Shown in pieces: positions 41,433-50,053 of a DNA stretch of 64,000 nt. The notes under the pieces were generated by a model that saw nothing but the letters and a program-made list of their open reading frames with translations, did not search any database and was not told where the DNA came from. Every line of letters begins with the position of its first letter. Position 1 is the stretch's first letter. The position numbers and the translations under genes were made by a program. The DNA lies in assembly GCA_033763995.1 (NCBI GenBank), contig JANRJL010000084.1, positions 27,412 to 91,411 on the forward strand, read 5' to 3'. The DNA is from GCA-2737725 sp033763995. Its GTDB lineage: Bacteria; Pseudomonadota; Alphaproteobacteria; Rhodospirillales; Rhodospirillaceae.

Positions 41433-42683
41433 ATGACACTGTCAATCGCCCGCTGCCTGAATGTCGCGGCTATAGGCGCCGTGCTGGCCGTAGCGTCCGC
41501 CTTGGCCCAAGAGTTTCCGCCGAACGTGGTCGATCCGAACAAAGCAATCGGAAACCCCGTCTACAGCGACCCTGTTTTTTGGTGGCGGATGACGTCACTG
41601 CCGAAAGACGTATACGAGCCTGACCCGTATTTTTATTGGCCATCAGCCGTTGTCAAAGGCTCGCCGGGAGACTTCGTTCAACCCGCGCCGTCGGGTGGGC
41701 GATCGGTTTCCACGAACGTATTGAATTCAATGGCGGAGTGGGCCGAGGCGCACGCAACATATGCGTTGATCGTGGTTCACGACGGCAAGTTGCAACTCGA
41801 GCGGTACTGGCAAGGCATCAGCCCTGACGCGCTGACCAACGGGCGTGCGCTGACGCGCAGTGTTACGCCGATGGTTCTCGGCTTCGCCGTGGCCGACGGG
41901 GCTCTCGACCTAGAAGATCCGATCGGAAAGCACATCGACGCATGGCGCAACGATCCCCGCGGTCAGGTAAAAGTGCGTCAACTTGCTCAGAATGCGTCGG
42001 GACTCGAAGTCGCGCGGCAAATGGAGCTTACTCAAATCCATGGCAACAAGGATCTGTGCCTCGCGTATTGCGGTGACGTTGTGCGCGCGGCAATGGATTA
42101 CAGTAAGACCAGTGAGCCTGGCACGCGTTTCGAAGTAGCTCAAGAAAACATGCAGTTGCTGGCTCTGGTGATTGAGAGGGCGACGGGCCAGACTATTCAG
42201 CACATCTTATCCGAGCGCGTTTGGAAAAAAATTGGGGCGCAAGACGCAACCTTTCAACTCGACCGGCCCGACGGCACTGCGCGGGTCATGTGTTGCATGC
42301 GCGCCGTACCGCGTGACTGGGCAAGACTTGGCATGCTTCTGCTCGGCGGCGGTCGTTGGGGAAAAGAGCAAGTTCTGCCGGCCGGCTGGACGGACGTGAT
42401 GGCGACGCCGTCACCGACCAATCCGAATTTTGGAACTGGTTTGTGGCTCGGCTCGCCATATGTTGCGATGCGCACTTACTTCGAAGGTCAGCCGGGTGTG
42501 GTCCCGCAATCGGAGCCGTTCCTCGCCGATGATGTGCGAATCATGGAGGGCGGAGGTTTCCGAACAATTTTTATTGTTCCGTCGGCTCGGCTGATGATCA
42601 TGCGCCTCGGACAGCAGCATGCCGAGTGGGACAATGCCTATTTGGTCAATACTTTCCTCCGGGGAATTGGAATTGATCAATAA
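41433..42683 (+). CDS. Beta-lactamase-fold serine-hydrolase homologue, catalytic motif apparently lost
   Basis: 416 residues from ATG 41433. Sec signal (LNVAAIGAVLAVASALAQ). The fold is that of class C-type serine hydrolases (NylB/EstB/esterase group): ATYALIVVHDGKLQLERYWQ, LGFAVADGALDLEDPIGKHI, VRQLAQNASGLEV, LLALVIERATGQ, RDWARLGMLLLGGGRWGKEQ and GLWLG. In place of the usual S-x-x-K before S-V-T, it reads ALTRSVTP, so the nucleophile and its lysine look replaced by Ala and Arg by my alignment. The Y-x-N motif is also not obvious (VAQENMQLLAL). It may be a pseudoenzyme with a binding role. It belongs to the DUF1838-5/6 operon. Confidence 0.82.
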   Translation: MTLSIARCLNVAAIGAVLAVASALAQEFPPNVVDPNKAIGNPVYSDPVFWWRMTSLPKDVYEPDPYFYWPSAVVKGSPGDFVQPAPSGGRSVSTNVLNSMAEWAEAHATYALIVVHDGKLQLERYWQGISPDALTNGRALTRSVTPMVLGFAVADGALDLEDPIGKHIDAWRNDPRGQVKVRQLAQNASGLEVARQMELTQIHGNKDLCLAYCGDVVRAAMDYSKTSEPGTRFEVAQENMQLLALVIERATGQTIQHILSERVWKKIGAQDATFQLDRPDGTARVMCCMRAVPRDWARLGMLLLGGGRWGKEQVLPAGWTDVMATPSPTNPNFGTGLWLGSPYVAMRTYFEGQPGVVPQSEPFLADDVRIMEGGGFRTIFIVPSARLMIMRLGQQHAEWDNAYLVNTFLRGIGIDQ

Positions 42684-44679
42684 ATCGACCGTCACGATTG
42701 CGTTGCTGGTCGCAATCTCAGCATGTTCCCAGCATGCAATTCAACAACGCCCCCATATCGACGACCAAGACGTAGGTATCGCCGACCTCGTCACGTACAC
42801 CGAGGAAAGAGAAGCTTGTGCCGACCGCAATCCGTCCAGAAACGCCTATTTTGGCGATCTTCATATCCACACATCTTATTCCTACGATGCGCGCCCGCGC
42901 GGCACGAAAACCACGCCCGAGGATGCATACCGCTTCGCCAAAGGAGAGCCCATCCCGGTTCCGCCCTACGCGGAGGACGGCAGCCCCGTCGCGACGCAGA
43001 AACTCAAGCGTCCTTTGGACTTCGCCGCGGTGACCGATCACTCCGAATTCTTTGGCGAGATGTCATTTTGTTTTGATCCGACCAGCCCCGCGTATCAGGC
43101 CAATTCATGTCAATTGTTTCGCCAAGATAAAGGGGGCGGCCTGCTTCCCTTTTACCGCCTCGTGAGCCAGACCGATCCGAAGCGCATGGCGGATGTCTGT
43201 GGAGAAGATGGCACGGCGTGCATTGATGCGTCGGTTTCGCTGTGGCAACGCACGCAAGAGATGGCCGAAGCGGCGTACGATCGCACGTCGAAGTGCTCGT
43301 TTACCAGTTTCGTCGGTTACGAACACACGGGCACCCCAAACGCCAACAATTATCACCGCAACGTCATTTTCCGAAATGCCAAGGTCCCCGCGCGTGCGAT
43401 CTCTTACATCGAGACGCCGACGGATCGGGACCTGTGGGAGCAATTGACCGAGCAATGTTTCAAAGGCATTGACGGCTGCGATGTCTTGGCGATTCCCCAC
43501 AACTCGAACCTGAGTTCCGGGGCGATGTTTCCCTCTTATATTTCGGGCTTCGAGTCCACCGAAACGGCGCGCGAAATGGCGACGCTGCGCAACGCCATGG
43601 AACCGATCATGGAGGTCTTCCAGCACAAGGGAAATTCCGAATGCTTTAATGGATTCCCGGACATCTTGGGAGCGCCCGACGAACTGTGCGAGCAAGAACA
43701 AGTTCATACCATCGGGCGGGAAGCCGTCGTGTTTGGCGGCAAGGAGATCATCCGATTCTGTGAAGATGGAGAAATTGGCCGCAGTGGTTTTGCACGGCGG
43801 GGCTGCATCTCGAAGAACGATTTCTTCCGCAGCGTGCTATTGACCGGGCTTCAGGATGCTAAAGTCATCGGCGTCAATTCGTACAAGTTTGGCGTGATTG
43901 CCTCGACGGATACGCATACCTCGGCCGCGGGAGCGGCAGACGAACATGACTATCGTGGTCATTTGAATGAGGAAGCAACACTCGAAAGTCGATTGATGGA
44001 GAGCCCGGCGTCTCCGGTTGGGTTATCGGCAAATCCCGGCGGGCTTGCTGGTGTTTGGGCGGTTGAGAACTCGCGTGATGCCCTGTTCGAGGCGCTGCGC
44101 CGTCGCGAAGTCTTTGGCACCACGGGTCCACGGATCAAGCCAAGGCTGTTCGGCGGCTGGCAATTCACCGCGCAGTCTTGCGACGCCGACAGTCAAGCCG
44201 CGCTCGGCTATGCCTTGGGGGTGCCCATGGGAAGCGACATGAGCCCATCCGTCCCGGGGGCGAAGCCCCGGCTTTTCGCGACGGCGGAAAAAGACCCCGA
44301 TGGCGCGCCGCTGCAAAAGCTCCAGGTGATCAAGGGTTGGGTTGATGACAGGGGGCAGTCGCACTACGAAGTGTTTGACATTGCCGGAACAGAAAATGAG
44401 CGCGGTGAGATTGATTTGACAACTGGGGCCTGGAGCGGAACCGGTTCGTCCTCGCTGTGCGCTGTCTTTGAAGACCCGGCCTTCGACCCCTCGCAGCCCG
44501 CTTATTACTACATGCGGGCCGTCGAAGTGCCGACATTGCGTTGGAGCTGGTCGCAATGCATCGCGCTTCCGCCTGAAAAACGACCACGGGCGTGCGATAA
44601 CGATGCGCCCAAAACGGTGCAGGAAATGGCGTGGACATCGCCCATTTGGTACATGCCGCAAAGCGAATCAGACCAATAA
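42673..44679 (+). CDS. DUF3604 lipoprotein
   Basis: 668 residues from TTG 42673, with GGGGAA 7 nt upstream; it overlaps the preceding stop by 11 bp. The N-terminus ALLVAISACSQ is a lipobox, so an outer- or inner-membrane lipoprotein is predicted. DUF3604 landmarks: AYFGDLHIHTSYSYDARPRG (HxH, PHP-like metal site), LDFAAVTDHSEFFGEMSFC, CDVLAIPHNSNLSSG, KFGVIASTDTHTSAAGA and RDALFEALRRREVFGTTGPR. The conserved histidines and aspartates suggest a metal-dependent hydrolase or phosphoesterase, but the family is uncharacterised. It is the last gene of the island operon, ending about 250 bp before tRNA-Phe. Confidence 0.9.
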   Translation: MINKSTVTIALLVAISACSQHAIQQRPHIDDQDVGIADLVTYTEEREACADRNPSRNAYFGDLHIHTSYSYDARPRGTKTTPEDAYRFAKGEPIPVPPYAEDGSPVATQKLKRPLDFAAVTDHSEFFGEMSFCFDPTSPAYQANSCQLFRQDKGGGLLPFYRLVSQTDPKRMADVCGEDGTACIDASVSLWQRTQEMAEAAYDRTSKCSFTSFVGYEHTGTPNANNYHRNVIFRNAKVPARAISYIETPTDRDLWEQLTEQCFKGIDGCDVLAIPHNSNLSSGAMFPSYISGFESTETAREMATLRNAMEPIMEVFQHKGNSECFNGFPDILGAPDELCEQEQVHTIGREAVVFGGKEIIRFCEDGEIGRSGFARRGCISKNDFFRSVLLTGLQDAKVIGVNSYKFGVIASTDTHTSAAGAADEHDYRGHLNEEATLESRLMESPASPVGLSANPGGLAGVWAVENSRDALFEALRRREVFGTTGPRIKPRLFGGWQFTAQSCDADSQAALGYALGVPMGSDMSPSVPGAKPRLFATAEKDPDGAPLQKLQVIKGWVDDRGQSHYEVFDIAGTENERGEIDLTTGAWSGTGSSSLCAVFEDPAFDPSQPAYYYMRAVEVPTLRWSWSQCIALPPEKRPRACDNDAPKTVQEMAWTSPIWYMPQSESDQ

Positions 44680-44933
44680 GCCGTGCTTTGCGCCCCAAAG
44701 TCGTGGACAGGGCCGCCGCTTTGCCGCAACACGCAATAGCGAGTACGATGAACTACTGGTTTCCAGAGAGCTTGGGGTAGCTCAGACTAAATACTCAGCG
44801 AAATTGTGCGCGGGTTCGGGATTATACCCACGTTGATTTTTCACGCAGATTTGCGATGCGACAATAACGACCCGGCGCGATTTGTCGCACCCAGAATACA
44901 ACCAGTCATGAAATTCAAAGGCTTGGAAGAAAA

Positions 44934-45009
<76 letters not shown>

Positions 45010-45165
45010 ATCGGGCGGAACCGCCAAAAGAGGGCGCTTTATAGACGGGGCCCCGGCCCCTGTCCAGACGCCGGGATTTAGGCCTAAACTGTTGGACGGG
45101 CACGCGTTTTGGGCGTTAATCCCGCCCCGCGACACGCCACCACAAAGGCAAAGGCGAGAAAGCAC

Positions 45166-47145
45166 ATGACCCCCGATTTCAGCAGATTGACCGGCATCGC
45201 CGTCGCGGCGGTCCTGACCGTCCACATCGGTGCCGCCCTCGCACAGCCCGGCACGTCCTCGGGCCGCGTGACCATGGGCAACCTCGTCACCGAGAACGTG
45301 CCGCCGGTGCCCGCCGGCTTGGCGCAGCGCCTGCAGCAATATGCCAACACGCGTTCGGCGGGCATCGCCGATTGGAGCCCCGATGGAAAATCGTTGCTGA
45401 TCACCACGCGCTTCGGCGAGGCCGCGCAACTGCACCGCGTCGATCAGCCGATGGGCGCACGGCGCCAACTCACGTACTTCGACGAGCCGATCCCGACGGG
45501 CGCCTTCGCCGCCGACGGCCAAAGCTTGCTCCTGATCCGCGACGTGGGCGGCAGCGAGGACTATCAGATTTATGTGCTCGACTTGAACACCGGCGCCGCC
45601 CGAGTGGTATCGGACGGCACGGCTCGCCACAGCATGCCGATTCTGTCGGCGGATCGGAAAATGTTGGCGTTCTCGTCCAATCGCCGCAACGGCCGCGACA
45701 TGGATGTTTACGTCGCCGACGCGGCCGCGCCCGAGCAGGCGCGCATGATCCATTCCGCCGGCGGGTCCTGGCAGCCCGAGGCGTGGTCGCCCGCCGGCGA
45801 AAAACTCGCCATCACGCAGTCGATCTCGGTGGCCGAAAGCCGCATCGTCATCATCGACATCGCAACCGGATCCGCGCAAGAGATCCCGACGGCGTCGGGC
45901 AAGGCGGCCTTGGGCGAGCCAACCTTCGGCACCGACGCCGGCACGTTGTTCTATACATCCGACGATGGATCCGATTTCACGCAACTGCGCCTGCGCGATT
46001 TGCGGACCGGCAAGGACCGCGTGCTCACGGCCGATGTGCCGTGGGACGTGGCGCGCCTGACGGTGTCGCGCGACGGCAAACGCCTGGTCTACGTTATCAA
46101 CGAGGACGGCATCGACCGCCTGCGTTTGCTCGACACCAAATCCCTGAAACCCCTGCCCGCGCCCGCCATTCCCGATGGCCAAGTCACGGGCCTGCGCTTC
46201 AGCCCCGACGGCGACCGGCTGGCCATCGGCGTGACCACCGCCACGGCCCCCAGCGATGTCTATGTGTACGCCCTGAAAGGCAAGGCGTTGACGCGCTGGA
46301 CCGAAAGCGAGGTGGGCGGGCTCAACCCCGCGCGCTTCGTCGCCGCCGAGACGGTGCGCTACCCGAGCTTCGATGCGGTCGACGGCAAGCCCCGGCAAAT
46401 TCCGGCGCTGGTCTATACGCCCAAGGACCGGCCCGGACCCCATCCCGTGCTGGTGCAGATTCACGGCGGGCCCGAGGGGCAAGAACGGCCGAGTTTCGTC
46501 GCCGAGACGCAGGCGTTCGTGAACGAGCTGGGCATCGCCGTGATCAAGCCCAACGTGCGCGGCTCCACGGGCTACGGCAAGGACTTCCAGATGCTCGACA
46601 ACGGCCTCCAGCGCGAGGACTCGGTGAAGGATATCGGCGCGCTGCTGGATTGGATCGGCACGCAGCTGAAATTGGATGCCAAGCGCGTGATGGTTTACGG
46701 CGGTTCCTACGGCGGGTTCATGACCTTGGCGTCGCTGGTGGCCTACAACGACCGCCTGGCCGGCGGCATCGACGTCGTGGGCATCAGCAATTTCATTACC
46801 TTCCTCAACAACACGCGCGGCTACCGCCAAGACCTGCGCCGGGTCGAGTACGGCGACGAGCGCGACCCCATGGTGCGCGCCTTCTTCGAGCGGATTTCGC
46901 CCCTGAACAACGCCGCCAAAATCACCAAGCCCTTGATGGTGGTGCAGGGCCTCAACGACCCGCGCGTGCCGGCGGGCGAGTCCGAGCAGATGGTGGCGGC
47001 GGTCAAGGCCAACGGCGGCGTGGTGTGGTACGTGCAGGCCAACGACGAAGGCCACGGCTTTCGCAAGAAATCCAACCGCGCCTATCAGCAGCAGGCGATG
47101 TTCATGTTCCTGGAGCGCTACCTGATCGGCGGCGCGACGAATTAG
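45166..47145 (+). CDS. S9 family peptidase (prolyl oligopeptidase/acylaminoacyl peptidase type), exported
   Basis: 659 residues from ATG 45166. Signal peptide (GIAVAAVLTVHIGAALAQ). Residues about 60-390 form a beta-propeller with TolB-like repeats (IADWSPDGKSLLITTRFG, GLRFSPDGDRLAIGV). The C-terminal alpha/beta hydrolase has the nucleophile S514 in VYGGSYGGFMTLASL, the acid in GLNDPRVPAGES and histidine in NDEGHGFRKKSN. It cleaves short peptides, here probably in the periplasm. It lies between tRNA-Phe and yacG and is convergent with yacG, overlapping by 4 bp; I would expect these two to be closer in related genomes, so it may be a local addition. Confidence 0.92.
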   Translation: MTPDFSRLTGIAVAAVLTVHIGAALAQPGTSSGRVTMGNLVTENVPPVPAGLAQRLQQYANTRSAGIADWSPDGKSLLITTRFGEAAQLHRVDQPMGARRQLTYFDEPIPTGAFAADGQSLLLIRDVGGSEDYQIYVLDLNTGAARVVSDGTARHSMPILSADRKMLAFSSNRRNGRDMDVYVADAAAPEQARMIHSAGGSWQPEAWSPAGEKLAITQSISVAESRIVIIDIATGSAQEIPTASGKAALGEPTFGTDAGTLFYTSDDGSDFTQLRLRDLRTGKDRVLTADVPWDVARLTVSRDGKRLVYVINEDGIDRLRLLDTKSLKPLPAPAIPDGQVTGLRFSPDGDRLAIGVTTATAPSDVYVYALKGKALTRWTESEVGGLNPARFVAAETVRYPSFDAVDGKPRQIPALVYTPKDRPGPHPVLVQIHGGPEGQERPSFVAETQAFVNELGIAVIKPNVRGSTGYGKDFQMLDNGLQREDSVKDIGALLDWIGTQLKLDAKRVMVYGGSYGGFMTLASLVAYNDRLAGGIDVVGISNFITFLNNTRGYRQDLRRVEYGDERDPMVRAFFERISPLNNAAKITKPLMVVQGLNDPRVPAGESEQMVAAVKANGGVVWYVQANDEGHGFRKKSNRAYQQQAMFMFLERYLIGGATN

Positions 47146-47375
47146 GTCTTTGTGGCCGGCCCGGTCTCCTCGCCGTCGTCATCGCCCAGGGCTTGGTCGT
47201 CCGTGGCGATGCGGTAGCCGCCCGTGGCCCACATGCCCAAGTCGATGTCGGCGCAGCGCTGCGAACAAAACGGCCGGTGACGCGGCTCGACGGGCTTGCC
47301 GCAGCGCACGCACTTGGGCGCCATGGCGCGCACGGCGGCGGGCTTGGCGGGCGATGCAGAGTCCGGATCGGTCAT
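47142..47375 (-). CDS. yacG: DNA gyrase inhibitor YacG
   Basis: 77 residues. The four-cysteine zinc site is C-x2-C-x15-C-x3-C (KCVRCGKP, then PFCSQRCADIDLGMWATGGY), with the family W-A-x-x-x-Y tail. YacG binds the GyrB C-terminal domain and blocks DNA binding. It is the last gene of the block transcribed leftward from hisG. Confidence 0.9.
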   Translation of the reverse strand: MTDPDSASPAKPAAVRAMAPKCVRCGKPVEPRHRPFCSQRCADIDLGMWATGGYRIATDDQALGDDDGEETGPATKT

Positions 47376-47408
47376 GGCACCATTATCGCCGACCCAGCGC
47401 CGCCATCG

Positions 47409-48506
47409 TCAAGCCCCGATATCGATTTGACCGACGGGCAACGCCGGGCGCGCTTCGACCACGATATCGCCAGATGCCATGCGGCGTGCCTCGTCCAAAG
47501 CCAAGAACAAGCGTTCATTGAGAAGGGCGGCCACGGCAGGCGCGACGCCAAGCGTGATTTTCGACGCGCGCCGCGCCGCCAACTCGCGACAGGCCAAGCG
47601 CAGGGCACGGTAACCGGCCGCCTCGGCCGAGCCCGCGAGAAGTTCGGACAAGGACGGACGCAGACGCGGACGCACGATCTCCATCAGGCCCGAGGGCGTG
47701 AGCCCCGTGAGACGCGGACCCGCCGGGTCATCGGCGAGTTGGGCCTTGAGGTCAGACACGAGTTTGCGTTTGTCCTTGCCGGCGATGAAATCGGCCAGAA
47801 TGACGCCGGCCAGATTGCGCAGACGGATTTGGCGCGCGACCTCGACCACGGCTTCACGATTGGCGGCGTCCATGCGCGCGGCCCCCGCGTCGACGTCGAT
47901 GGCGGTCAGCGCCGCCGTGGGCTCGATGATCAGCGCGCCGCCGCCGGGCAGCGCGACGCGCGGTGCCAGAGCGGCCTCGATTTCTTCCTCGATGCCGAAG
48001 TGATCGAAGGCCGAAGCCCTGCCATCGTGCACATCGATGGGCGCATCGTCGCCCAGAAGGCTGCGATACGCCTTGGCCTCGGCGCGCGGCTCGACGACGA
48101 TCTCGGCGATGGCGTCGCGGTATCTTTGCCACCACTGGAGCGCAGGAGACGGCCCGGCGAAAATTCTCGCTCCCGCTTGCGCGCCAGGCGGCACCGCAAG
48201 GCGGCTCAGTTTCAGCTTATGGCCCTTGTCGGCGCGGGCGGGGGTCACGACCTCGACGGCCACCGCCGCGCCCGCGGGAAATGACTTGCCCTTCAACTCC
48301 AGCACGCCGTGGGGCGCCACGCCGATGTCGACAAATACCGCGCCGCCGCCGGGCATCGGTTCGCCGATGCGCCCCACAAACACATCTCCGGGCTGGGCCT
48401 CGATATTGCGCACGTGCGCGACCTCAAGACAGCGTTCATCGGCCAGCAATGCAAAGCGAGTCTCGCCGGGGCCGCGCGCGATGACGATGGTGTCGGGCGC
48501 GCTCAT
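47409..48506 (-). CDS. Ribonuclease E/G family protein (short form)
   Basis: 365 residues, much shorter than RNase E (about 900 or more) and somewhat shorter than RNase G (about 490). An S1-like N-terminal part (GDVFVGRIGEPMPGGGAVFV, DIGVAPHGVLEL) is followed by the RNase E/G core: GGGALIIEPTAALTAIDVDA, NREAVVEVARQIRLRNLAGV, ILADFIAGKDKRKLV and TPSGLMEIVRPRLRPSL. The catalytic D-V-D and D-F residues are present; the zinc-link cysteines are not. This short form commonly sits between maf and yacG in alphaproteobacteria and may process specific RNAs. Confidence 0.9.
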   Translation of the reverse strand: MSAPDTIVIARGPGETRFALLADERCLEVAHVRNIEAQPGDVFVGRIGEPMPGGGAVFVDIGVAPHGVLELKGKSFPAGAAVAVEVVTPARADKGHKLKLSRLAVPPGAQAGARIFAGPSPALQWWQRYRDAIAEIVVEPRAEAKAYRSLLGDDAPIDVHDGRASAFDHFGIEEEIEAALAPRVALPGGGALIIEPTAALTAIDVDAGAARMDAANREAVVEVARQIRLRNLAGVILADFIAGKDKRKLVSDLKAQLADDPAGPRLTGLTPSGLMEIVRPRLRPSLSELLAGSAEAAGYRALRLACRELAARRASKITLGVAPAVAALLNERLFLALDEARRMASGDIVVEARPALPVGQIDIGA

Positions 48507-48512
48507 ATGTCG

Positions 48513-49073
48513 TTAAACAGACGCCGCCGCCAGCAGGCCGTCGGCGGCATGGACGCACAGGCCCACGACGTTGGTGTAGGAGCCGTTGATGGCGGCGATG
48601 AAGGCCGCCGCGCGGCCCTGCACGGCGTAGCCGCCGGCCTTGCCGCGCCACTCGCCCGAGGCGATGTAGGCGTCGATCTCGGCCGCCGTCAGCCGCTTGA
48701 ACCGCACGACGGTTTCGACATGGCGCCGCCACACCTTGCCGCGCGCGATCACCGCGATGCCCCCGTGCACGCCGTGGCGGCGGCCCGAGAGCAGCGCGAG
48801 GCAGGCGCGCACGTCGGCTTCGGTCTCGGCCTTGGGCAAGATGCGCCGTCCGCAGGCCACCACCGTGTCGGCGCCCAGCACGACGGCGTCGGGATAAGCC
48901 TTGGCCACGGCCTGGGCCTTTTCGAGCGCCAACCGATCGGCATGGATGCGCGGCAATTCGCCTTTGAGCGGCGCTTCGTCCACGTCGGCGGGCACCACCA
49001 GGTCGGGCTTGCGGCCGATCTGGTCGAGCAGCGCCAGGCGGCGCGGCGAGGAGGAGGCGAGGATGAAGACCAT
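48513..49073 (-). CDS. maf: Maf family nucleotide pyrophosphatase
   Basis: 186 residues. Opening LASSSPRRLALLDQIG, the E-A-P-x-K-G-E-x-P block, VVLGADTVVACGRRILPKAE and SGRRHGVHGGIAVIARGKVW, and GYAVQGRAAAFIAAINGSYT near the end. Maf proteins hydrolyse non-canonical or modified nucleoside triphosphates to monophosphates and can limit cell division. It lies 6 bp upstream of the RNase gene; infA, which I would expect between it and the phosphatase gene, is absent. Confidence 0.95.
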   Translation of the reverse strand: MVFILASSSPRRLALLDQIGRKPDLVVPADVDEAPLKGELPRIHADRLALEKAQAVAKAYPDAVVLGADTVVACGRRILPKAETEADVRACLALLSGRRHGVHGGIAVIARGKVWRRHVETVVRFKRLTAAEIDAYIASGEWRGKAGGYAVQGRAAAFIAAINGSYTNVVGLCVHAADGLLAAASV

Positions 49074-49078
49074 CGGCG

Positions 49079-49525
49079 TCAGAACACCGGGTCGTTGGCG
49101 AAGGGGAACAGGTCGAGAATCTTCTGGCGCAACTGATCGCGCACTTGGCGGTAGGCGGTCAGCTTGGCCTCGCGCGTGCCTTCCACCAGGGACGGGTCGA
49201 AGATGTTCCAGAATTTGGCGTCGCAGTGCATGTATCGGGTCAGGTCCACGGCCTTGTGCTGCGCGTGCGGCGACAGCGAGATCACCATGTCGAAGGAGTC
49301 ATCCGTCAATTGATCGAACGTCTTGGGGTGATGTTTCGACATGTCCACGCCCACCTCGGCCATGACGTCGACCATGAACGGATCCAATTTCCCCTGGTGA
49401 ACGCCCGCCGAGTCCACGAACACGCGCTTGCCATGGTAGCGCTTCATCAGGCCCTCGGCCATGGGCGAGCGGATCTCGTTCATGGTGCAGCAGAACAGCA
49501 CGGCCGAGGGCAGAACGTTGACCAT
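49079..49525 (-). CDS. Low-molecular-weight protein-tyrosine-phosphatase/ArsC-like
   Basis: 148 residues. The P-loop C-x5-R is CTMNEIRSPMAEGL (C13 to R19), followed by HQGKLDPFMVDVMAEVGVDM and the general-acid region NIFDPSLVEGTRE. The family includes LMW protein tyrosine phosphatases and arsenate reductases; this version is the one found in the hisD-maf block. It starts 9 bp after the UPF0262 stop, in the same operon. Confidence 0.92.
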   Translation of the reverse strand: MVNVLPSAVLFCCTMNEIRSPMAEGLMKRYHGKRVFVDSAGVHQGKLDPFMVDVMAEVGVDMSKHHPKTFDQLTDDSFDMVISLSPHAQHKAVDLTRYMHCDAKFWNIFDPSLVEGTREAKLTAYRQVRDQLRQKILDLFPFANDPVF

Positions 49526-49534
49526 GCCCCGCCC

Positions 49535-50053
49535 TCACCCGCGCATGTGAAGCACGCACAGCAGCGTGAACAGCCGCCGGGCCGTGGTGTGATCGAGGTC
49601 GGCCTCGGCGCGCAGGCGTTCCAGCAGCATCTCCGCGCCCTCGTTGTGGAGCGCGCGCCGGCCCATGTCGATGGCTTCGATTTGCGAGGGCGACGACGTC
49701 TTGATGGCGTCGAAGTAGCTCTCGCAGACGATGAAGTAGTCCTTGATCACCATGCGGAAGGGCCGCACGGCCACGACGATCTCGCGCACGGCCTGGTCGT
49801 CGGTGTCGCGAATGTCGAACTGCAACCGATCTTCGGCCAGCCGCAAGTGAACGTGATAAGGCCCGGGATGGACGCCGTCACCGCTCAGGCGGAACATGTT
49901 CTCCTCGAGCAGGTCGAAGATCGCGACCTCGCGCTCGTGCTCGACTTCGGGGCGGCGGCGCAGGAACGATTTCTCGTCCAGCACCAGGCGCACGATGGAG
50001 CGCGCCTTGGCGGCGGCAGTATCCGACGGTCCGTCGTCCGACGGCGCGGTCAT
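49535..50053 (-). CDS. UPF0262 family protein
   Basis: 172 residues. Family features: EREVAIFDLLEENMFRL, GPYHVHLRLAEDRLQFDI, VRPFRMVIKDYFIVCESYFD and HTTARRLFTLLCVLHMRG. The function is unknown, but its position between hisD and the phosphatase gene is typical of alphaproteobacteria. Translation probably couples to hisD through an ATGA overlap (50050-50053). Confidence 0.93.
   Translation of the reverse strand: MTAPSDDGPSDTAAAKARSIVRLVLDEKSFLRRRPEVEHEREVAIFDLLEENMFRLSGDGVHPGPYHVHLRLAEDRLQFDIRDTDDQAVREIVVAVRPFRMVIKDYFIVCESYFDAIKTSSPSQIEAIDMGRRALHNEGAEMLLERLRAEADLDHTTARRLFTLLCVLHMRG

Noticed and set aside
45372..48284. 970-codon forward frame over the S9 peptidase, yacG and RNase genes
   Set aside because: It crosses three genes with strong family matches on both strands and translates to low-complexity Arg-rich sequence.
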